Positions 40,204 through 51,143 of a stretch of 64,000 nt of DNA are shown here, in pieces. A program made the translations under genes and the position numbers. The first letter of the stretch is position 1. Each line of letters begins with the position of its first letter. A model generated the notes under the pieces. It was given only the letters and a program-made list of their open reading frames with translations. It was not told the origin of the DNA and did not search any database. The DNA is from Symbiopectobacterium purcellii (GTDB lineage: Bacteria; Pseudomonadota; Gammaproteobacteria; Enterobacterales; Enterobacteriaceae): NCBI RefSeq assembly GCF_019797845.1, contig NZ_CP081864.1:3906001-3970000 (forward strand). The letters run 5' to 3'.

Positions 40204-41097
40204 ATGATGATTAAGCAATACCTACAAGTCACAAAACCAGGGATCATTTTTGGCAACCTGATTTCTGTTATCGGGGGATTTCTGCTGGCGTCCAAAGGCA
40301 GCATTGATTACCCCCTCTTTATCGCTACCCTGCTTGGGGTGTCGTTGGTGGTTGCGTCCGGTTGCGTCTTCAACAACGTAATCGACCGTGACATTGACAA
40401 AAAGATGGAGAGAACCAAAAACAGAGTGATGGTGAAGGGGCTGATTTCGGTCAAGGTTTCACTGAGTTATGCGGCTGCGTTAGGTATTGCCGGTTTTGCG
40501 TTGCTCTACGTGGCGGCAAACCCGTTAGCCATGTGGCTTTCCGTCATGGGCTTTGCGGTATACGTTGGCGTCTACAGCCTGTATATGAAGCGCCACTCGG
40601 TATACGGCACGTTGATCGGCAGCTTGTCCGGTGCCGCACCGCCGGTTATCGGGTATTGTGCCGTGAGCAATCAGTTCGATGCAGGCGCGTTGATCCTGCT
40701 GTTGATCTTCAGCCTGTGGCAAATGCCGCACTCCTACGCTATCGCCATTTTCCGTTTCAAGGATTATCAGGCTGCCAACATTCCGGTATTGCCGGTGGTA
40801 AAAGGCATTTCCGTGGCTAAAAACCATATTACGCTGTATATCATCGCGTTTATGGTGGCTACGCTGATGCTGTCGCTGGGTGGCTATGCCGGCTATAAAT
40901 ATCTGGTGGTGGCTGCCTCCGTGAGCATCTGGTGGTTAGGCATGGCACTGTCGGGCTACAAAAAACCCAATGATGACAAAGTGTGGGCGCGCAAACTGTT
41001 TGTGTTCTCGATCGTTGCCATCACATCACTGAGCGTGATGATGTCTGTCGACTCCATGGCGCCAATGCAAGATGTGATGATCACCGCACTGCGCTAA
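40204..41097 (+). CDS. cyoE: Heme O synthase (protoheme IX farnesyltransferase)
   Basis: UbiA-family prenyltransferase of the inner membrane that makes heme O for the oxidase. The 297 residues carry the aspartate-rich motif [18 protein letters not shown] and the second loop [16 protein letters not shown]. Last gene of the operon, followed by a strong terminator. Confidence 0.97.
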   Translation: MMIKQYLQVTKPGIIFGNLISVIGGFLLASKGSIDYPLFIATLLGVSLVVASGCVFNNVIDRDIDKKMERTKNRVMVKGLISVKVSLSYAAALGIAGFALLYVAANPLAMWLSVMGFAVYVGVYSLYMKRHSVYGTLIGSLSGAAPPVIGYCAVSNQFDAGALILLLIFSLWQMPHSYAIAIFRFKDYQAANIPVLPVVKGISVAKNHITLYIIAFMVATLMLSLGGYAGYKYLVVAASVSIWWLGMALSGYKKPNDDKVWARKLFVFSIVAITSLSVMMSVDSMAPMQDVMITALR

Positions 41098-41119
41098 CGC
41101 CTGACCGTTCGCCCCCTAA

Positions 41120-41145
41120 AAACAGACGATGCTTATCGTCTGTTT
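41120..41145 (+). terminator. cyoABCDE terminator
   Basis: Perfect 11-bp stem AAACAGACGAT / ATCGTCTGTTT, loop GCTT, followed by a run of T. Confidence 0.9.
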
Positions 41146-41284
41146 TTTTTCGCCCTTCCCCCCCCACGTTTGCTGCATTTATCCTGTCATTTTATGACCG
41201 CGCGCCAAATCAAGTAACAATACCGCCATTTACGGCCCGATGAGTAAGGCACTACAATAGCGCCAACGCGAATTTGAGGTTTTC

Positions 41285-42664
41285 ATGAACGATACATCCC
41301 TCACAGACAACATCATGACGCCGCGCGAACGGCGCGCAACCTGGGGCTTGGGTGCAGTTTTTTCCCTGCGGATGCTCGGCATGTTTATGGTGTTGCCAGT
41401 GCTCACAACCTATGGCATGGCATTACAAGGGGCCAGCGAATCGCTAATTGGCCTCGCGATTGGTATCTATGGCCTGATGCAAGCGCTGTTTCAGGTGCCT
41501 TTTGGTTTACTTTCCGACCGTGTTGGGCGTAAACCGCTCATCGTTATCGGTCTGCTGATGTTTGTGCTCGGTAGCGTGATTGCCGCCCTCAGCACGTCTA
41601 TCTGGGGCATTATTCTAGGGCGTGCGTTACAAGGCGCAGGAGCGATCTCCGCCGCCGTTATGGCGTTGCTATCCGATCTCACGCGCGAACAAAATCGCAC
41701 CAAAGCAATGGCTTTTATCGGCATCAGTTTCGGCGTGACCTTTGCCATCGCCATGGTGCTCGGACCGATCGTTGCGCACGCCTGGGGATTACAGTCCCTG
41801 TTCTGGTGTATGGCCCTGCTCGCATCGCTCGGTATTGTGATAACCCTGACACTGATCCCCAACGCCGCTAGCCATGCCCTCAATCGGGAATCCGCCATCG
41901 TGCGCGGCAGCATTCGCCAGGTACTGGGTAACAGCCGACTGGTAAAACTCAATATCGGCATTATGTGCCTGCATATCCTGCTGATGTCGAGTTTTGTCGC
42001 CCTGCCGCGCGTGCTGGAACAAGCGGGCCTGCCGGCAGAATCACACTGGAAGGTGTATCTGTACACTATGCTGGTTTCCTTTGTCTGCGTGCTGCCCTTT
42101 ATCATCTACGCTGAAGTGAAGCGGCAGATGAAGCGGGTGTTTGTCGGCTGTATCATTGTGCTGTTCGCTGCAGAGGTGGTTTTATGGATGGCGGGCAGCC
42201 AATTCTGGCCGATTGTGGCAGGCGTTCAGCTGTTTTTTCTGGCGTTTAATATTATGGAAGCGCTACTGCCCTCACTGATCAGCAAAGAAGCACCGGCGGG
42301 TTATAAAGGCACTGCCATGGGAGTCTATTCCACTACCCAATTTATCGGCGTTGCTATCGGCGGCAGCATGGGCGGCGCACTGTTTCAATTCCACGGTGCG
42401 GCTTGGGTGTTTGCAGCAGGAGCGCTGCTGTGCGCGCTGTGGCTGATAGTTGGCGTCAGCATGAAGGAACCGCCCTATCTGAGCAGTTTGCGCATTGCAC
42501 TGCCCGATGACGCACTGAGCGACGCCGCGCTAGCACAGAAAATACGCATACACCCCGGCGTGGCTGAAGCCATCGTGGTGCCGGAAGAACGCAGCGCCTA
42601 TGTCAAAATCGATCGTCAGAAGACTAACCGTCAACAGCTCGAAGCGCTGATCGGGCAAGCGTAA
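41285..42664 (+). CDS. yajR: MFS transporter YajR
   Basis: A 459-residue inner-membrane drug/metabolite:proton antiporter-like protein with 12 helices. The family motif A appears as FGLLSDRVGRKPLIV, and ALQGAGAISAAVMALLSDLTREQNRTKAMAF follows. The C-terminal about 70 residues (from VSMKEPPYLSSLRI to the end) form the small ferredoxin-like YAM domain typical of YajR. The natural substrate is unknown. Start ATG 41285 follows GAGG. Confidence 0.95.
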   Translation: MNDTSLTDNIMTPRERRATWGLGAVFSLRMLGMFMVLPVLTTYGMALQGASESLIGLAIGIYGLMQALFQVPFGLLSDRVGRKPLIVIGLLMFVLGSVIAALSTSIWGIILGRALQGAGAISAAVMALLSDLTREQNRTKAMAFIGISFGVTFAIAMVLGPIVAHAWGLQSLFWCMALLASLGIVITLTLIPNAASHALNRESAIVRGSIRQVLGNSRLVKLNIGIMCLHILLMSSFVALPRVLEQAGLPAESHWKVYLYTMLVSFVCVLPFIIYAEVKRQMKRVFVGCIIVLFAAEVVLWMAGSQFWPIVAGVQLFFLAFNIMEALLPSLISKEAPAGYKGTAMGVYSTTQFIGVAIGGSMGGALFQFHGAAWVFAAGALLCALWLIVGVSMKEPPYLSSLRIALPDDALSDAALAQKIRIHPGVAEAIVVPEERSAYVKIDRQKTNRQQLEALIGQA

Positions 42665-42673
42665 GTCATATTA

Positions 42674-42690
42674 GGCCAGCATTGCTGGCC
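42674..42690. terminator. Hairpin between yajR and yajQ
   Basis: GGCCAGC-ATT-GCTGGCC followed by CTTT, in the 34-bp gap between converging stops. Confidence 0.5.
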
Positions 42691-42698
42691 CTTTACGG

Positions 42699-43190
42699 TT
42701 AATCGCGGAAGTTGGTGAACTGGAAGGGCTGTCCCAGATTGGCTCCGCGAATCAATGCCATGACGCTTTGCAAATCGTCACGCGCTTTGCCGGTTACGCG
42801 CAGTTGCTCACCCTGAATCTGGGTTTGCACTTTCAGTTTGCTGTCCTTGATCAGCTTGACGATTTTTTTCGCCTGTTCAGGTTCAATGCCCTGCTTCAAT
42901 TTGGCATTAACACTGTAGGTCTTTCCGCTGTGTTCCATCTCTTCCGGCACCTCTAACGCGCCGGCGTCGATACCGCGCTTCACCAGTTTTTCGCGCAGAA
43001 TATCAACCAGTTGCTGCACCTGAAAATCTGACTCGCTGGCCACTTTGATCTGTTCGTTTTTCTCATTCAGCTCAAAGCTCGCCGGTACGTTGCGAAAATC
43101 CCAGCGATTAGTCAGTTCACGTGACGCATTCTCGACCGCGTTGCGGATTTCCTGCATATCGATTTCCGATACAATATCGAAAGATGGCAT
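42699..43190 (-). CDS. yajQ: YajQ family nucleotide-binding protein
   Basis: A 163-residue protein of the UPF0234 family. Relatives bind RNA/GTP or, in Xanthomonas and Pseudomonas, cyclic di-GMP. It begins [20 protein letters not shown] and has the repeated fold blocks [19 protein letters not shown] and [17 protein letters not shown] 43190 follows GGGAGA; 40 codons of open frame upstream lack homology. A possible link to the cyclase at 20578 is speculative. Confidence 0.94.
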   Translation of the reverse strand: MPSFDIVSEIDMQEIRNAVENASRELTNRWDFRNVPASFELNEKNEQIKVASESDFQVQQLVDILREKLVKRGIDAGALEVPEEMEHSGKTYSVNAKLKQGIEPEQAKKIVKLIKDSKLKVQTQIQGEQLRVTGKARDDLQSVMALIRGANLGQPFQFTNFRD

Positions 43191-43396
43191 AATCAATTCT
43201 CCCTGATTTATGCGTAGGAATAGGGTTATGTGGCATGCATGATACCTGTTCCCCGCAGAGAAACAACATCCGCCCACCTTGGCGCTTGCAGTCCCTTTCT
43301 CACGCGCCATAATACGTCATTGTTGGGCTGAATGAATCAAAAGATAACCGCCGCCATCACACTGCGTGCTACGCGCATCGATAAAGGAAACCTCAG

Positions 43397-44332
43397 ATGA
43401 AAATTACCGTGCTGGGTTGCGGCGCACTGGGTCAGCTTTGGCTTGCCGCATTACATCAGCAAGGCCACGACGTTCAGGGATGGATGCGGTTCCCCGCACC
43501 GTACTGTGCGGTCAATGTACAAATGCTGGACGGAAAACTGTGCAATCTGATGCTGCCGACAAACGATCCCGAGCACCTGATGCAGAGCGAATTGCTATTG
43601 GTAACCCTCAAAGCCTGGCAGGTTTCCGATGCCGTCAGCGCCTTATTACCGACTATCGCCCCCAACTGTACCATTCTGTTGTTGCACAATGGCATGGGCA
43701 CCCGCGAAGAGTTGCCGGTATTGACCCAACCGCTGTTACAAGGGGTCACGACTCACGCAGCCCGCCGCGATGCAACGCTGGTGGTACACGTTGCCGGAGG
43801 AACCACGCACATTGGTGCCATTACCAGCGGCAACAGCCGTGGCGCGGTTCCTCACAGCGATACGCACTCTGCGCTGGCCGCATTGCTGCACCAGGCACTG
43901 CCGGATGTCGCCTGGTACAATAATATTGCCGTGACGTGCTGGCGTAAGCTGGCCGCGAACTGCGTGATCAATCCCTTAACCGTGCTCTATAACTGCAAAA
44001 ATGGGGCGTTAAGCGCTTATCCCGAGCAAATAGACCTGCTGTGTCAGGAGATCGTGCGTGTCATGGAGCGCGAAGGCCACCCCGATTCACTGGAGCAGGT
44101 GAAAGTGTACGTAGATCAACTGATTCAGAATACCGCCGAAAATACCTCCTCCATGCTGCAAGATATCCGAGCCCAGCGTCATACCGAGATTGATTATATT
44201 ACCGGCTATCTGCTGCAACGGGCCCGTGCCCACGGGCTAACGCTGCCGGAAAACAGCCGTTTATTTGAAATGATTAAGCTAAAGGAAAGCGAATATGACC
44301 GCATCGGTACTCCTCTGTCTGGCTCCTGGTAG
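43397..44332 (+). CDS. panE: 2-dehydropantoate 2-reductase (ketopantoate reductase)
   Basis: NADPH-dependent step in pantothenate (coenzyme A) synthesis. The 311 residues carry the nucleotide-binding [13 protein letters not shown], the conserved LLHNGMGT, and the active-site lysine in [22 protein letters not shown]. Start follows AAGGAAA. The last 38 bases overlap yajL in another frame. Confidence 0.96.
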   Translation: MKITVLGCGALGQLWLAALHQQGHDVQGWMRFPAPYCAVNVQMLDGKLCNLMLPTNDPEHLMQSELLLVTLKAWQVSDAVSALLPTIAPNCTILLLHNGMGTREELPVLTQPLLQGVTTHAARRDATLVVHVAGGTTHIGAITSGNSRGAVPHSDTHSALAALLHQALPDVAWYNNIAVTCWRKLAANCVINPLTVLYNCKNGALSAYPEQIDLLCQEIVRVMEREGHPDSLEQVKVYVDQLIQNTAENTSSMLQDIRAQRHTEIDYITGYLLQRARAHGLTLPENSRLFEMIKLKESEYDRIGTPLSGSW

Positions 44333-44885
44333 CGAAGAAACCGAGGCCATCACCACGTTCGACCTGCTGGTACGCGCCGGTATTGCTGTTACGGTAGCCA
44401 GCGTCGCCAGCGACGGCGCAACAACAGTAACCTGCTCGCGTGGCGCTAGATTGGTGGCGGATGCACCGCTGGTTTCTGTTGCAGATAACCCGTTTGATGC
44501 CATCGTGTTACCGGGCGGAGTCAAAGGAGCTGAGTGCTTTCGCGACAGCCCGTTACTGGTGGAATGTATTCGCCAAAAACATCAGGAAGGGAAAATCGTG
44601 GCCGCTATCTGTGCCGTGCCTGCACTGGTGTTGGAACACCACCAGCTGTTTCCCGTCGGCAATATGACGGGATACCCCACGCTAAAAGAGAAAATCGCGC
44701 CAGAAAAATGGATGGATAAGCGCGTAGTGTTCGATCCACGCGTTAATCTGCTGACCAGCCAGGGCCCCGGCACCAGCATGGATTTCGCCTTGAAGCTGAT
44801 TGATTTACTGTCCGGGCGTGCCAAAGCGGCAGAGGTGGCAGCGCAATTGGTGCTGCCACCGGGCATTTATGATTACCGGGAGTGA
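44295..44885 (+). CDS. yajL: DJ-1/PfpI family protein YajL
   Basis: A 196-residue homologue of human DJ-1, reported in E. coli as a chaperone and protein deglycase acting in oxidative stress. The nucleophile elbow is [15 protein letters not shown] (reactive cysteine), with the acid residue in [14 protein letters not shown]. It overlaps panE by 38 bases, as its neighbours do in E. coli, and is probably translated by coupling. Confidence 0.95.
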   Translation: MTASVLLCLAPGSEETEAITTFDLLVRAGIAVTVASVASDGATTVTCSRGARLVADAPLVSVADNPFDAIVLPGGVKGAECFRDSPLLVECIRQKHQEGKIVAAICAVPALVLEHHQLFPVGNMTGYPTLKEKIAPEKWMDKRVVFDPRVNLLTSQGPGTSMDFALKLIDLLSGRAKAAEVAAQLVLPPGIYDYRE

Positions 44886-44997
44886 TGCCATGGCACAATG
44901 GTTATTGGCGTTGATGACCTAAAGAGAGTTTGCCATAACGCCATCACAAAGGTAATTACACTTGTCATTGCATACTATCCTATTAAACGGAGACATC

Positions 44998-45237
44998 ATG
45001 GGACACTTGAACATTCGCATTGATGATGAGCTTAAAGCGCGCTCCTTTAGTGTCTTGGAGAAACTGGGGATGACGCCTTCTGAACTACTGCGTCAAACGC
45101 TGGAATATGTTGCCACCAATGAACGGTTGCCCTTTCGCCAAGTGCTGTTAAGCGATGAGGATGCAGCACTCATTGAGGTTGCTCGCCAACGGCTGAAAAA
45201 TCCTAAGCCCGTGAGAGTGACGCTCGATGACCTTTAG
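44998..45237 (+). CDS. relB: RelB-type antitoxin
   Basis: A 79-residue ribbon-helix-helix antitoxin strikingly like E. coli RelB: MGHLNIRIDDELKARSFSVLEKLGMTPSELLRQTLEY at the DNA-binding end and RLKNPKPVRVTLDDL at the toxin-binding end. ATG 44998 follows GGAG; an upstream ATG at 44962 in frame is unlikely. GGTAATTACA at 44951-44960, containing the palindrome GTAATTAC, just upstream resembles the relBE operator half-site. The partner toxin gene downstream is interrupted. Confidence 0.92.
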   Translation: MGHLNIRIDDELKARSFSVLEKLGMTPSELLRQTLEYVATNERLPFRQVLLSDEDAALIEVARQRLKNPKPVRVTLDDL

Positions 45238-45282
45238 AAAGGAAACAAATGGGTAGATAACGTCATTTAAAAAGGAATTTTG

Positions 45283-45567
45283 ATGACTTATTCTTTGGAT
45301 TTTGATGCTAATGCACTCAAAAAATGGCGCAAGCTAGGTTCAACCGTCAGAGAGCAATTTAAAAAGAAACTGGCTGAGATTCTTCAGAATCCACACGTAG
45401 CATAAAACAGATTAAGAGAACTGCCGAACGATTATAAAATAAAACTACGCCGTTCAGGCTACAGAATGATTTATCAGGTCAAAGACGATGTTGTCACGGT
45501 CTATATGGTCGCGATCGGAAAGCGGGAACGTTCTGCCGCCTATCGCGATGCAGCAAAACGGTTGTAA
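45283..45567 (+). pseudogene. relE: RelE-type toxin with an in-frame stop
   Basis: Reading from ATG 45283 (AAGGA upstream) gives MTYSLDFDANALKKWRKLGS and on to QNPHVA, then a TAA at 45403-45405. The same frame continues NRLRELPNDYKIKLRRSGYRMIYQV ... VAIGKRERSAAYRDAAKRL to TAA 45565-45567, the complete RelE fold of 95 codons. The stop replaces one residue before NRLRE (Asn-Lys-Leu-Arg in E. coli). All catalytic residues lie after it, so no active mRNA endonuclease should be made unless the stop is read through. Confidence 0.9.
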
Positions 45568-45582
45568 TAAAGCCAATGAGTC

Positions 45583-45611
45583 ATTCATCCTCCGCACACG
45601 CGGAGAATGAT
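45583..45611. terminator. Hairpin between relE and thiI
   Basis: Imperfect stem CATCCTCCGC-ACAC-GCGGAGAATGATG in the short gap between converging genes; weak T-runs. Confidence 0.4.
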
Positions 45612-45620
45612 GCACAGAGG

Positions 45621-47069
45621 TTAAGGGCGGTATACCTTCACGTTAGTGAACCCCTGCTCACGCAGATACAGCGCCTGCAAACGGCTCATCACACCGCGTT
45701 CACAGTACAGCAGGTAAGTCTTGTCCTGATCGAGATCGCCGAACTGGGTGCTGAGCTTGTAGAACGGCAGCGATTTAATTTCGACACCTGCCAGCGCAAG
45801 CGGACGATCGTCTTGCTCATCCACAGAGCGAATATCCAGCAAAATATCGTCGGCAGACAGCGATGCCACGGTTTCGACTTCCGTGACCTCTTGTGAAGTC
45901 TGGGTGGCAATATCACGGATATCAATATTGCGCGCTTCAAAGACCACCCGGTCCAGAATCTCAAAGTCGAACTTACCTTCTTCCTCTTCGATTTTGGATT
46001 TGACGGCTTTTACTGTTGGGCTTTTGGAAATTACCCCGCAATACTCAGGCATGGTTTTGGCAAAATCTTCCGTGCCTAAATGACGCGCCAGCTTGATGAT
46101 GTGTTCTTTGTCGTGCGAAATCAGCGGACGCAGAATCAGTGTATCCGAGGCATTATCGATGAGACGCAGGTTGGTCAACGTTTGGCTTGAAACCTGCCCT
46201 AACGCTTCCCCGGTTACCAACGCCTGAACGCCATAACGCTCCGCAATACGCGAAGCGGCACGCACCATCATGCGTTTAAGCACCACGCCCATCTGGCCGT
46301 CATCCACTTTTTCCAGGATCTCGCCTACCACGGGTTCAAAATCGATAGCAACAAAGCGCACGCGATGCGAACTGCCAAAGCGTTTCCACAAATAGTGGGC
46401 GACCTGTTTAACACCAATTTCATGTGCAGCACCGCCCAGATTGAAAAAGCAGTAGTGCACGCGACAGCCGCGGCGGATGAGCATATAGCTGGACACACCC
46501 GAATCGAACCCGCCGGAAATCAGCGACAGCACATCTTCTTGCGTACCGATCGGGAAACCACCGATGCCTTCATAACGCCCTTTGATCAGCAGCAAACGAT
46601 CCTGTTCTATCTCCAGATGAACCGTAACCTGCGGCGTGGTGAGATTCACGCGCGCACTGTCGATGTGCTGATTAAGTCCACCGCCCACATAACGCTCGAC
46701 ATCCTGTGAAGAGAAGTCGTGCTTACCGCGCCGTTTCACGCGCACACAGAAGCTTTTCCCTTCCAGTTGCGGACGATACAGGGCCAGCGTTTGTTCAAAA
46801 ATGTCGTGCACGTCGGTGTAAGCGTGGTCTTCAACATCCAGAATATGATGAATGCCGGGAATACGGGTTAACGCATCGCGAATCTCTTCGCGTTGGCTTT
46901 CCTCTTTGGCGCGGACTTCGATATGATCCCAATGACGGACGACGGCCAGTTGGTCGTCATACTGCTTAAGCACGTTACGAATGTTACCGGTAAGTATCTT
47001 AATAAAGCGCAACCGCACAGATTGACTCTTGATGGTGATTTCCGGGAACAATTTAATGATAAACTTCAT
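45621..47069 (-). CDS. thiI: tRNA 4-thiouridine synthase / thiamine thiazole sulfurtransferase
   Basis: Makes s4U8 in tRNA and carries sulfur for thiazole synthesis. The 482 residues comprise an N-terminal ferredoxin-like and THUMP domain and a PP-loop ATPase ([17 protein letters not shown]). The C-terminal rhodanese domain has its persulfide cysteine in [13 protein letters not shown]. The rhodanese domain is present, so both functions are expected. It diverges from xseB. Confidence 0.97.
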   Translation of the reverse strand: MKFIIKLFPEITIKSQSVRLRFIKILTGNIRNVLKQYDDQLAVVRHWDHIEVRAKEESQREEIRDALTRIPGIHHILDVEDHAYTDVHDIFEQTLALYRPQLEGKSFCVRVKRRGKHDFSSQDVERYVGGGLNQHIDSARVNLTTPQVTVHLEIEQDRLLLIKGRYEGIGGFPIGTQEDVLSLISGGFDSGVSSYMLIRRGCRVHYCFFNLGGAAHEIGVKQVAHYLWKRFGSSHRVRFVAIDFEPVVGEILEKVDDGQMGVVLKRMMVRAASRIAERYGVQALVTGEALGQVSSQTLTNLRLIDNASDTLILRPLISHDKEHIIKLARHLGTEDFAKTMPEYCGVISKSPTVKAVKSKIEEEEGKFDFEILDRVVFEARNIDIRDIATQTSQEVTEVETVASLSADDILLDIRSVDEQDDRPLALAGVEIKSLPFYKLSTQFGDLDQDKTYLLYCERGVMSRLQALYLREQGFTNVKVYRP

Positions 47070-47314
47070 GATGGCTGTCGTTACTTGGTCAAATGGGCGT
47101 AAGTGTTAACCCGAGTGCTACATTCACGTTATTGGTAAACTCGTTCCATGGGGTGATTTTACCAATAGCATCCAGGGCGCGGAGTATATCATCTTCTCGC
47201 ACGCTGCGCGCAGGAAGGATGTGCTTATCTGTGCGATGGACCAGTAGCGAACAGTAACGATTAACGACACTAAAAGAACAGCATCACTTAGCGATCAGGA
47301 TGTAAAATAGAGTC

Positions 47315-47623
47315 ATGCCTGCAAAAAAAACGTCGCCTCACGCAGAGGCAAACAGCGAAACGCTGAATACCGCTGACTCAGCGCTGAGTTTTGAGGATGC
47401 GCTGCAACAGCTGGAACAGATTGTCACCCGCCTTGAATCGGGCGATTTGCCATTGGAAGCCGCGCTGAGCGCCTTCGAAAATGGCATTCAGTTGGCACGT
47501 CAGGGACAGTTGCAGTTGCAACAGGCAGAGCAACGCGTGCAGATCCTGCTCAGCGACGAGCCTGATGCCACGCTGTCCCCTTTCACTCAGGGCACGACAA
47601 CCCCGAACAGTAAGCCGCTATGA
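47315..47623 (+). CDS. xseB: Exodeoxyribonuclease VII small subunit
   Basis: A 102-residue partner of XseA in the nuclease that degrades single-stranded DNA to oligonucleotides. The core [32 protein letters not shown] is typical. It is about 20 residues longer than E. coli XseB (80), with an acidic/Ala-rich N-terminal extension and a Thr/Pro-rich tail. Its stop overlaps the ispA start (ATGA). Confidence 0.94.
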   Translation: MPAKKTSPHAEANSETLNTADSALSFEDALQQLEQIVTRLESGDLPLEAALSAFENGIQLARQGQLQLQQAEQRVQILLSDEPDATLSPFTQGTTTPNSKPL

Positions 47624-48531
47624 CGGAATTCGCTGAGCAATTAAGCGTCCATGCCGATCGCGTTAATCAGGCATTGAACCGTTTTATCACCGACTTGCCG
47701 TTTCAGGGCAGTCCGCTGGTGGATGCCATGGCCTACGGCGCGCTGCTGGGAGGCAAACGCCTCCGGCCTTTTTTGGTTTATACCACCGGGCAACTTTTCG
47801 GCATTCCGCTGAGCAGCCTGGATGCACCGGCTGCCGCAGTAGAATCTATCCACGCCTATTCGCTGATTCATGACGATTTACCGGCCATGGACGATGATGA
47901 CCTGCGCCGTGGTCAACCGACCTGCCACATTAAATTTGGCGAAGCCACTGCGGTTCTGGCCGGGGATGCGCTGCAAACGTTAGCCTTCTCCATTCTGGCT
48001 GACGGTGCCATGCCGGAAGTCAGCGACCGCGATCGTCTCTCAATGGTCGCAGAACTGGCACAAGCCAGCGGCGTGGCAGGCATGTGTGGTGGACAAGCGC
48101 TGGATTTGGCCGCAGAGGGCAAGCAAGTCGATCTCATCGCGCTGGAGCAAATTCATCACCACAAAACCGGCGCATTGATTCGCACGGCAGTCAGGCTTGG
48201 CGCGCTCAGCGCTGGCTCTGTGGGTCGGGCGGCACTGCCCCACCTCGATCGCTATGCCAATGCCATCGGTCTGGCCTTTCAGGTACAGGATGACATCCTT
48301 GATGTGATTGGCGACAGCGCCACCACCGGCAAGCGACAAGGCGCCGATCAGCAACTGGGCAAAAGTACCTATCCCGGCTTGCTCGGGCTTGACAGTGCGA
48401 GGGCAAAGGCGTCGGATCTCTATCAGGAATCGCTGGCAGCATTGGATGAACTGCAAGCGGCCAGCGCAACGCCGCTCGATACCACGGTACTACGGGCATT
48501 GGCGAATTATATCGTCGAGCGAGATAAATAA
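47620..48531 (+). CDS. ispA: Farnesyl diphosphate synthase
   Basis: Condenses IPP with DMAPP and GPP to make FPP for ubiquinone, undecaprenyl phosphate and heme O. The 303 residues have both aspartate-rich motifs ([15 protein letters not shown] and [14 protein letters not shown]). The xseB-ispA-dxs order puts FPP synthesis next to the first MEP enzyme. Confidence 0.97.
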   Translation: MTEFAEQLSVHADRVNQALNRFITDLPFQGSPLVDAMAYGALLGGKRLRPFLVYTTGQLFGIPLSSLDAPAAAVESIHAYSLIHDDLPAMDDDDLRRGQPTCHIKFGEATAVLAGDALQTLAFSILADGAMPEVSDRDRLSMVAELAQASGVAGMCGGQALDLAAEGKQVDLIALEQIHHHKTGALIRTAVRLGALSAGSVGRAALPHLDRYANAIGLAFQVQDDILDVIGDSATTGKRQGADQQLGKSTYPGLLGLDSARAKASDLYQESLAALDELQAASATPLDTTVLRALANYIVERDK

Positions 48532-48643
48532 TTTCAACATCACCCAGTGGATTTCAAGCGTGCCGCGCGGTGGCAACGCCCGGATGGACATTCCATTCGC
48601 CGCTTGAGAGAAAATGGGGATTACACCTCAGAATGAGTCGCAA

Positions 48644-50506
48644 ATGAGTTTTGATATTGCAAAGTACCCGACACTGGCTTTAGTGGAAACACCTGACGAA
48701 CTGCGCATGCTGCCGCGTGACAGCCTGCCTAAACTGTGCGATGAACTTCGTCAATATCTGCTGGACAGCGTGAGTCGCTCCAGCGGCCACTTTGCGTCGG
48801 GGCTCGGCACCGTTGAACTCACCGTAGCGCTGCACTATGTCTACAACACGCCATTTGACCATCTGGTGTGGGATGTCGGCCACCAGGCCTATCCTCACAA
48901 GATTATCACTGGTCGCCGCGATCGCATTGCCACTATCCGCCAAAAAGGCGGCCTGCACCCGTTCCCCTGGCGCGGTGAGAGTGAATACGATGTGTTAAGC
49001 GTCGGTCACTCCTCAACGTCGATCAGCGCCGGACTCGGCATGGCAGTCGCCGCCGAACGTGAAGGCAAAGGACGCCGCACCGTGTGCGTAATCGGCGACG
49101 GCGCACTGACAGCGGGTATGGCGTTTGAAGCCATGAACCACGCAGGCGATATCCGTTCCGATCTGCTGGTGGTGCTGAACGACAATGAGATGTCTATTTC
49201 CGAGAACGTCGGTGCGCTTAACAATCACCTGGCGCAACTGTTGTCCGGCAAACTCTACTCCACCCTGCGCGAAGGCGGTAAGAAGGTGCTGTCTGGCATC
49301 CCGCCTATCAAAGAGCTGGTCAAACGCACGGAAGAGCACTTGAAAGGCATGGTGGTACCCGGCACGCTGTTTGAAGAGCTTGGCTTTAACTACATCGGCC
49401 CGGTTGACGGCCATGATGTGGTCGGACTGGCGCAAACCCTGAAAAACATGCGCAGTCTGAAAGGCCCGCAACTGCTGCATATCATGACCAAAAAAGGCCG
49501 TGGTTATGCGCCGGCAGAGCAAGATCCTATCAGTTGGCATGCCGTGCCCAAATTTGATCCGGCCAGCGGCACCTTGCCCAAAAGCAAGGCAAGCCTTCCC
49601 AGCTACTCGGCCATTTTCGGTGATTGGCTGTGTGAAATCGCCGCCAAAGACAGCAAGCTGATGGCGGTAACGCCAGCGATGCGCGAAGGCTCAGGCATGG
49701 TGCGCTTCTCTCGTGACTACCCACAGCAATATTTTGATGTTGCCATTGCCGAGCAGCACGCCGTCACCTTTGCTGCCGGTTTAGCGCTGGGCGGGTACAA
49801 ACCGGTGGTGGCAATCTATTCCACCTTTTTGCAACGTGCCTACGATCAGGTGATTCACGACGTCGCCATTCAGAACCTGCCGGTACTGTTCGCTATCGAT
49901 CGCGGGGGTATTGTGGGCGCGGACGGCCAAACGCATCAGGGGGCGTTTGATTTGTCCTTCCTGCGTTGCATTCCCGATCTGGTTATCATGGCCCCGAGCG
50001 ATGAGAACGAATGTCGCCAGATGTTGTTTACCGGCTACCGTTATCAAGACGGCCCTTGTGCCGTGCGCTACCCACGCGGTACCGGTACCGGTGCCACGCT
50101 TGAGCCGTTGCAGGAATTGCCTATCGGTAAAGGGGTGGTACGACGCACGGGCGAGAAAGTCGCCATCCTCAACTTCGGTACACTGCTGCCGGAAGCGCAA
50201 CGGGCTGCCGAAAAGCGCAACGCAACATTGGTCGACATGCGCTTCGTCAAACCGCTGGATGAAGCACTGATCGCTGAACTGGCAAAAAGCCACGATCTGC
50301 TGGTAACGCTGGAAGAGAACGCATTGATGGGCGGTGCGGGCAGCGGCGTGAATGAAGTGGTGATGGCGCAACGCCTGGGCGTTCCGGTATTAAATCTGGG
50401 GCTGCCAGACCGCTTTATTCCCCAAGGGACACAGGAAGAAGTACGTCACGACCTGGGATTGGATGCGGCTGGAATCGAGCGTCGCATTGATGAATGGCTG
50501 CAATAA
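48644..50506 (+). CDS. dxs: 1-deoxy-D-xylulose-5-phosphate synthase
   Basis: TPP enzyme that starts the MEP isoprenoid pathway from pyruvate and glyceraldehyde 3-phosphate. From ATG 48644 ([17 protein letters not shown]) it has 620 residues, the E. coli length; an ATG at 48614 would add ten residues. TPP motif [20 protein letters not shown]; glutamate and arginine residues of transketolase type in [14 protein letters not shown] and YPRGTGTG. It follows ispA by 112 bp. Confidence 0.97.
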   Translation: MSFDIAKYPTLALVETPDELRMLPRDSLPKLCDELRQYLLDSVSRSSGHFASGLGTVELTVALHYVYNTPFDHLVWDVGHQAYPHKIITGRRDRIATIRQKGGLHPFPWRGESEYDVLSVGHSSTSISAGLGMAVAAEREGKGRRTVCVIGDGALTAGMAFEAMNHAGDIRSDLLVVLNDNEMSISENVGALNNHLAQLLSGKLYSTLREGGKKVLSGIPPIKELVKRTEEHLKGMVVPGTLFEELGFNYIGPVDGHDVVGLAQTLKNMRSLKGPQLLHIMTKKGRGYAPAEQDPISWHAVPKFDPASGTLPKSKASLPSYSAIFGDWLCEIAAKDSKLMAVTPAMREGSGMVRFSRDYPQQYFDVAIAEQHAVTFAAGLALGGYKPVVAIYSTFLQRAYDQVIHDVAIQNLPVLFAIDRGGIVGADGQTHQGAFDLSFLRCIPDLVIMAPSDENECRQMLFTGYRYQDGPCAVRYPRGTGTGATLEPLQELPIGKGVVRRTGEKVAILNFGTLLPEAQRAAEKRNATLVDMRFVKPLDEALIAELAKSHDLLVTLEENALMGGAGSGVNEVVMAQRLGVPVLNLGLPDRFIPQGTQEEVRHDLGLDAAGIERRIDEWLQ

Positions 50507-50516
50507 TCGTTGTATC

Positions 50517-50538
50517 GACCGGGGCAGTCGCCCCGGTC
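50517..50538 (+). terminator. Hairpin after dxs
   Basis: Perfect 9-bp GC-rich stem GACCGGGGC / GCCCCGGTC, loop AGTC, 11 bp past the dxs stop. There is no T-run, so termination may be Rho-assisted. Confidence 0.55.
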
Positions 50539-50552
50539 AACCACTGCGCATG

Positions 50553-50620
50553 TATGCCCGTCATATTTCAAGTTGCATGCGCTCACCGCCTTCCTGCAAC
50601 TCGAATTATTCAGGGTATAG
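50553..50620. repeat. Short copy of an enterobacterial palindromic repeat
   Basis: About 68 bp with imperfect inverted ends: TCATATTTCAAGTTGCA on the left and TGCAACTCGAATTATTCAGGG on the right (20 of these bases pair loosely), around CTCACCGCCTTCC. The ends match those of the longer copy at 60066-60190, which has about 57 bp more in the middle. It lies in the spacer between the converging dxs and pgpA. Confidence 0.75.
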
Positions 50621-50621
50621 T

Positions 50622-51143
50622 TTAAGAAAATAGCGGCCAGTGGTGCCCGATCCAGTAGATAATGCCAGCGGAGATAACCCCCGCCACAATATCATCAATC
50701 ATGATCCCCATGCCGCCATGGACATTGCGATCGAACCAGCGTATCGGCCAGGGTTTGAAAATATCCAGAACACGAAACACCACAAACCCAGCCAGCACCC
50801 ACTGCCACTGTTCATCCGGGATCGCCATCAGCGTGATCCACATCCCGACAAATTCATCCCAAACGATGCTGCCTTGATCGTGCACGCCCATGTCTTTGGC
50901 CGTTTGATGACACAGGTAAACACCGATGCAAATGCTGAACATGATAGTCAGCGAATACAGTTGCCAGGGCAGGAAGGAGAGCAGATACCACACGGGGATC
51001 GCCGCCAGCGATCCCGCCGTGCCGGGCATCCAGGGTGAAAGGCCACTGCCAAACCCGGTTGCCAGCAGATGCCAGGGATTACTCAGGCGCAAGCGCTGCT
51101 TAGCGGCGCGCTTGGCTTCTCGGTCATTGGCTGAAGTGGTCAT
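50622..51143 (-). CDS. pgpA: Phosphatidylglycerophosphatase A
   Basis: Dephosphorylates phosphatidylglycerol phosphate in phospholipid synthesis, at the inner membrane. The 173 residues include [51 protein letters not shown] and [22 protein letters not shown], the family blocks, with four hydrophobic segments. Its start overlaps the end of thiL by 20 bases. Confidence 0.96.
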   Translation of the reverse strand: MTTSANDREAKRAAKQRLRLSNPWHLLATGFGSGLSPWMPGTAGSLAAIPVWYLLSFLPWQLYSLTIMFSICIGVYLCHQTAKDMGVHDQGSIVWDEFVGMWITLMAIPDEQWQWVLAGFVVFRVLDIFKPWPIRWFDRNVHGGMGIMIDDIVAGVISAGIIYWIGHHWPLFS

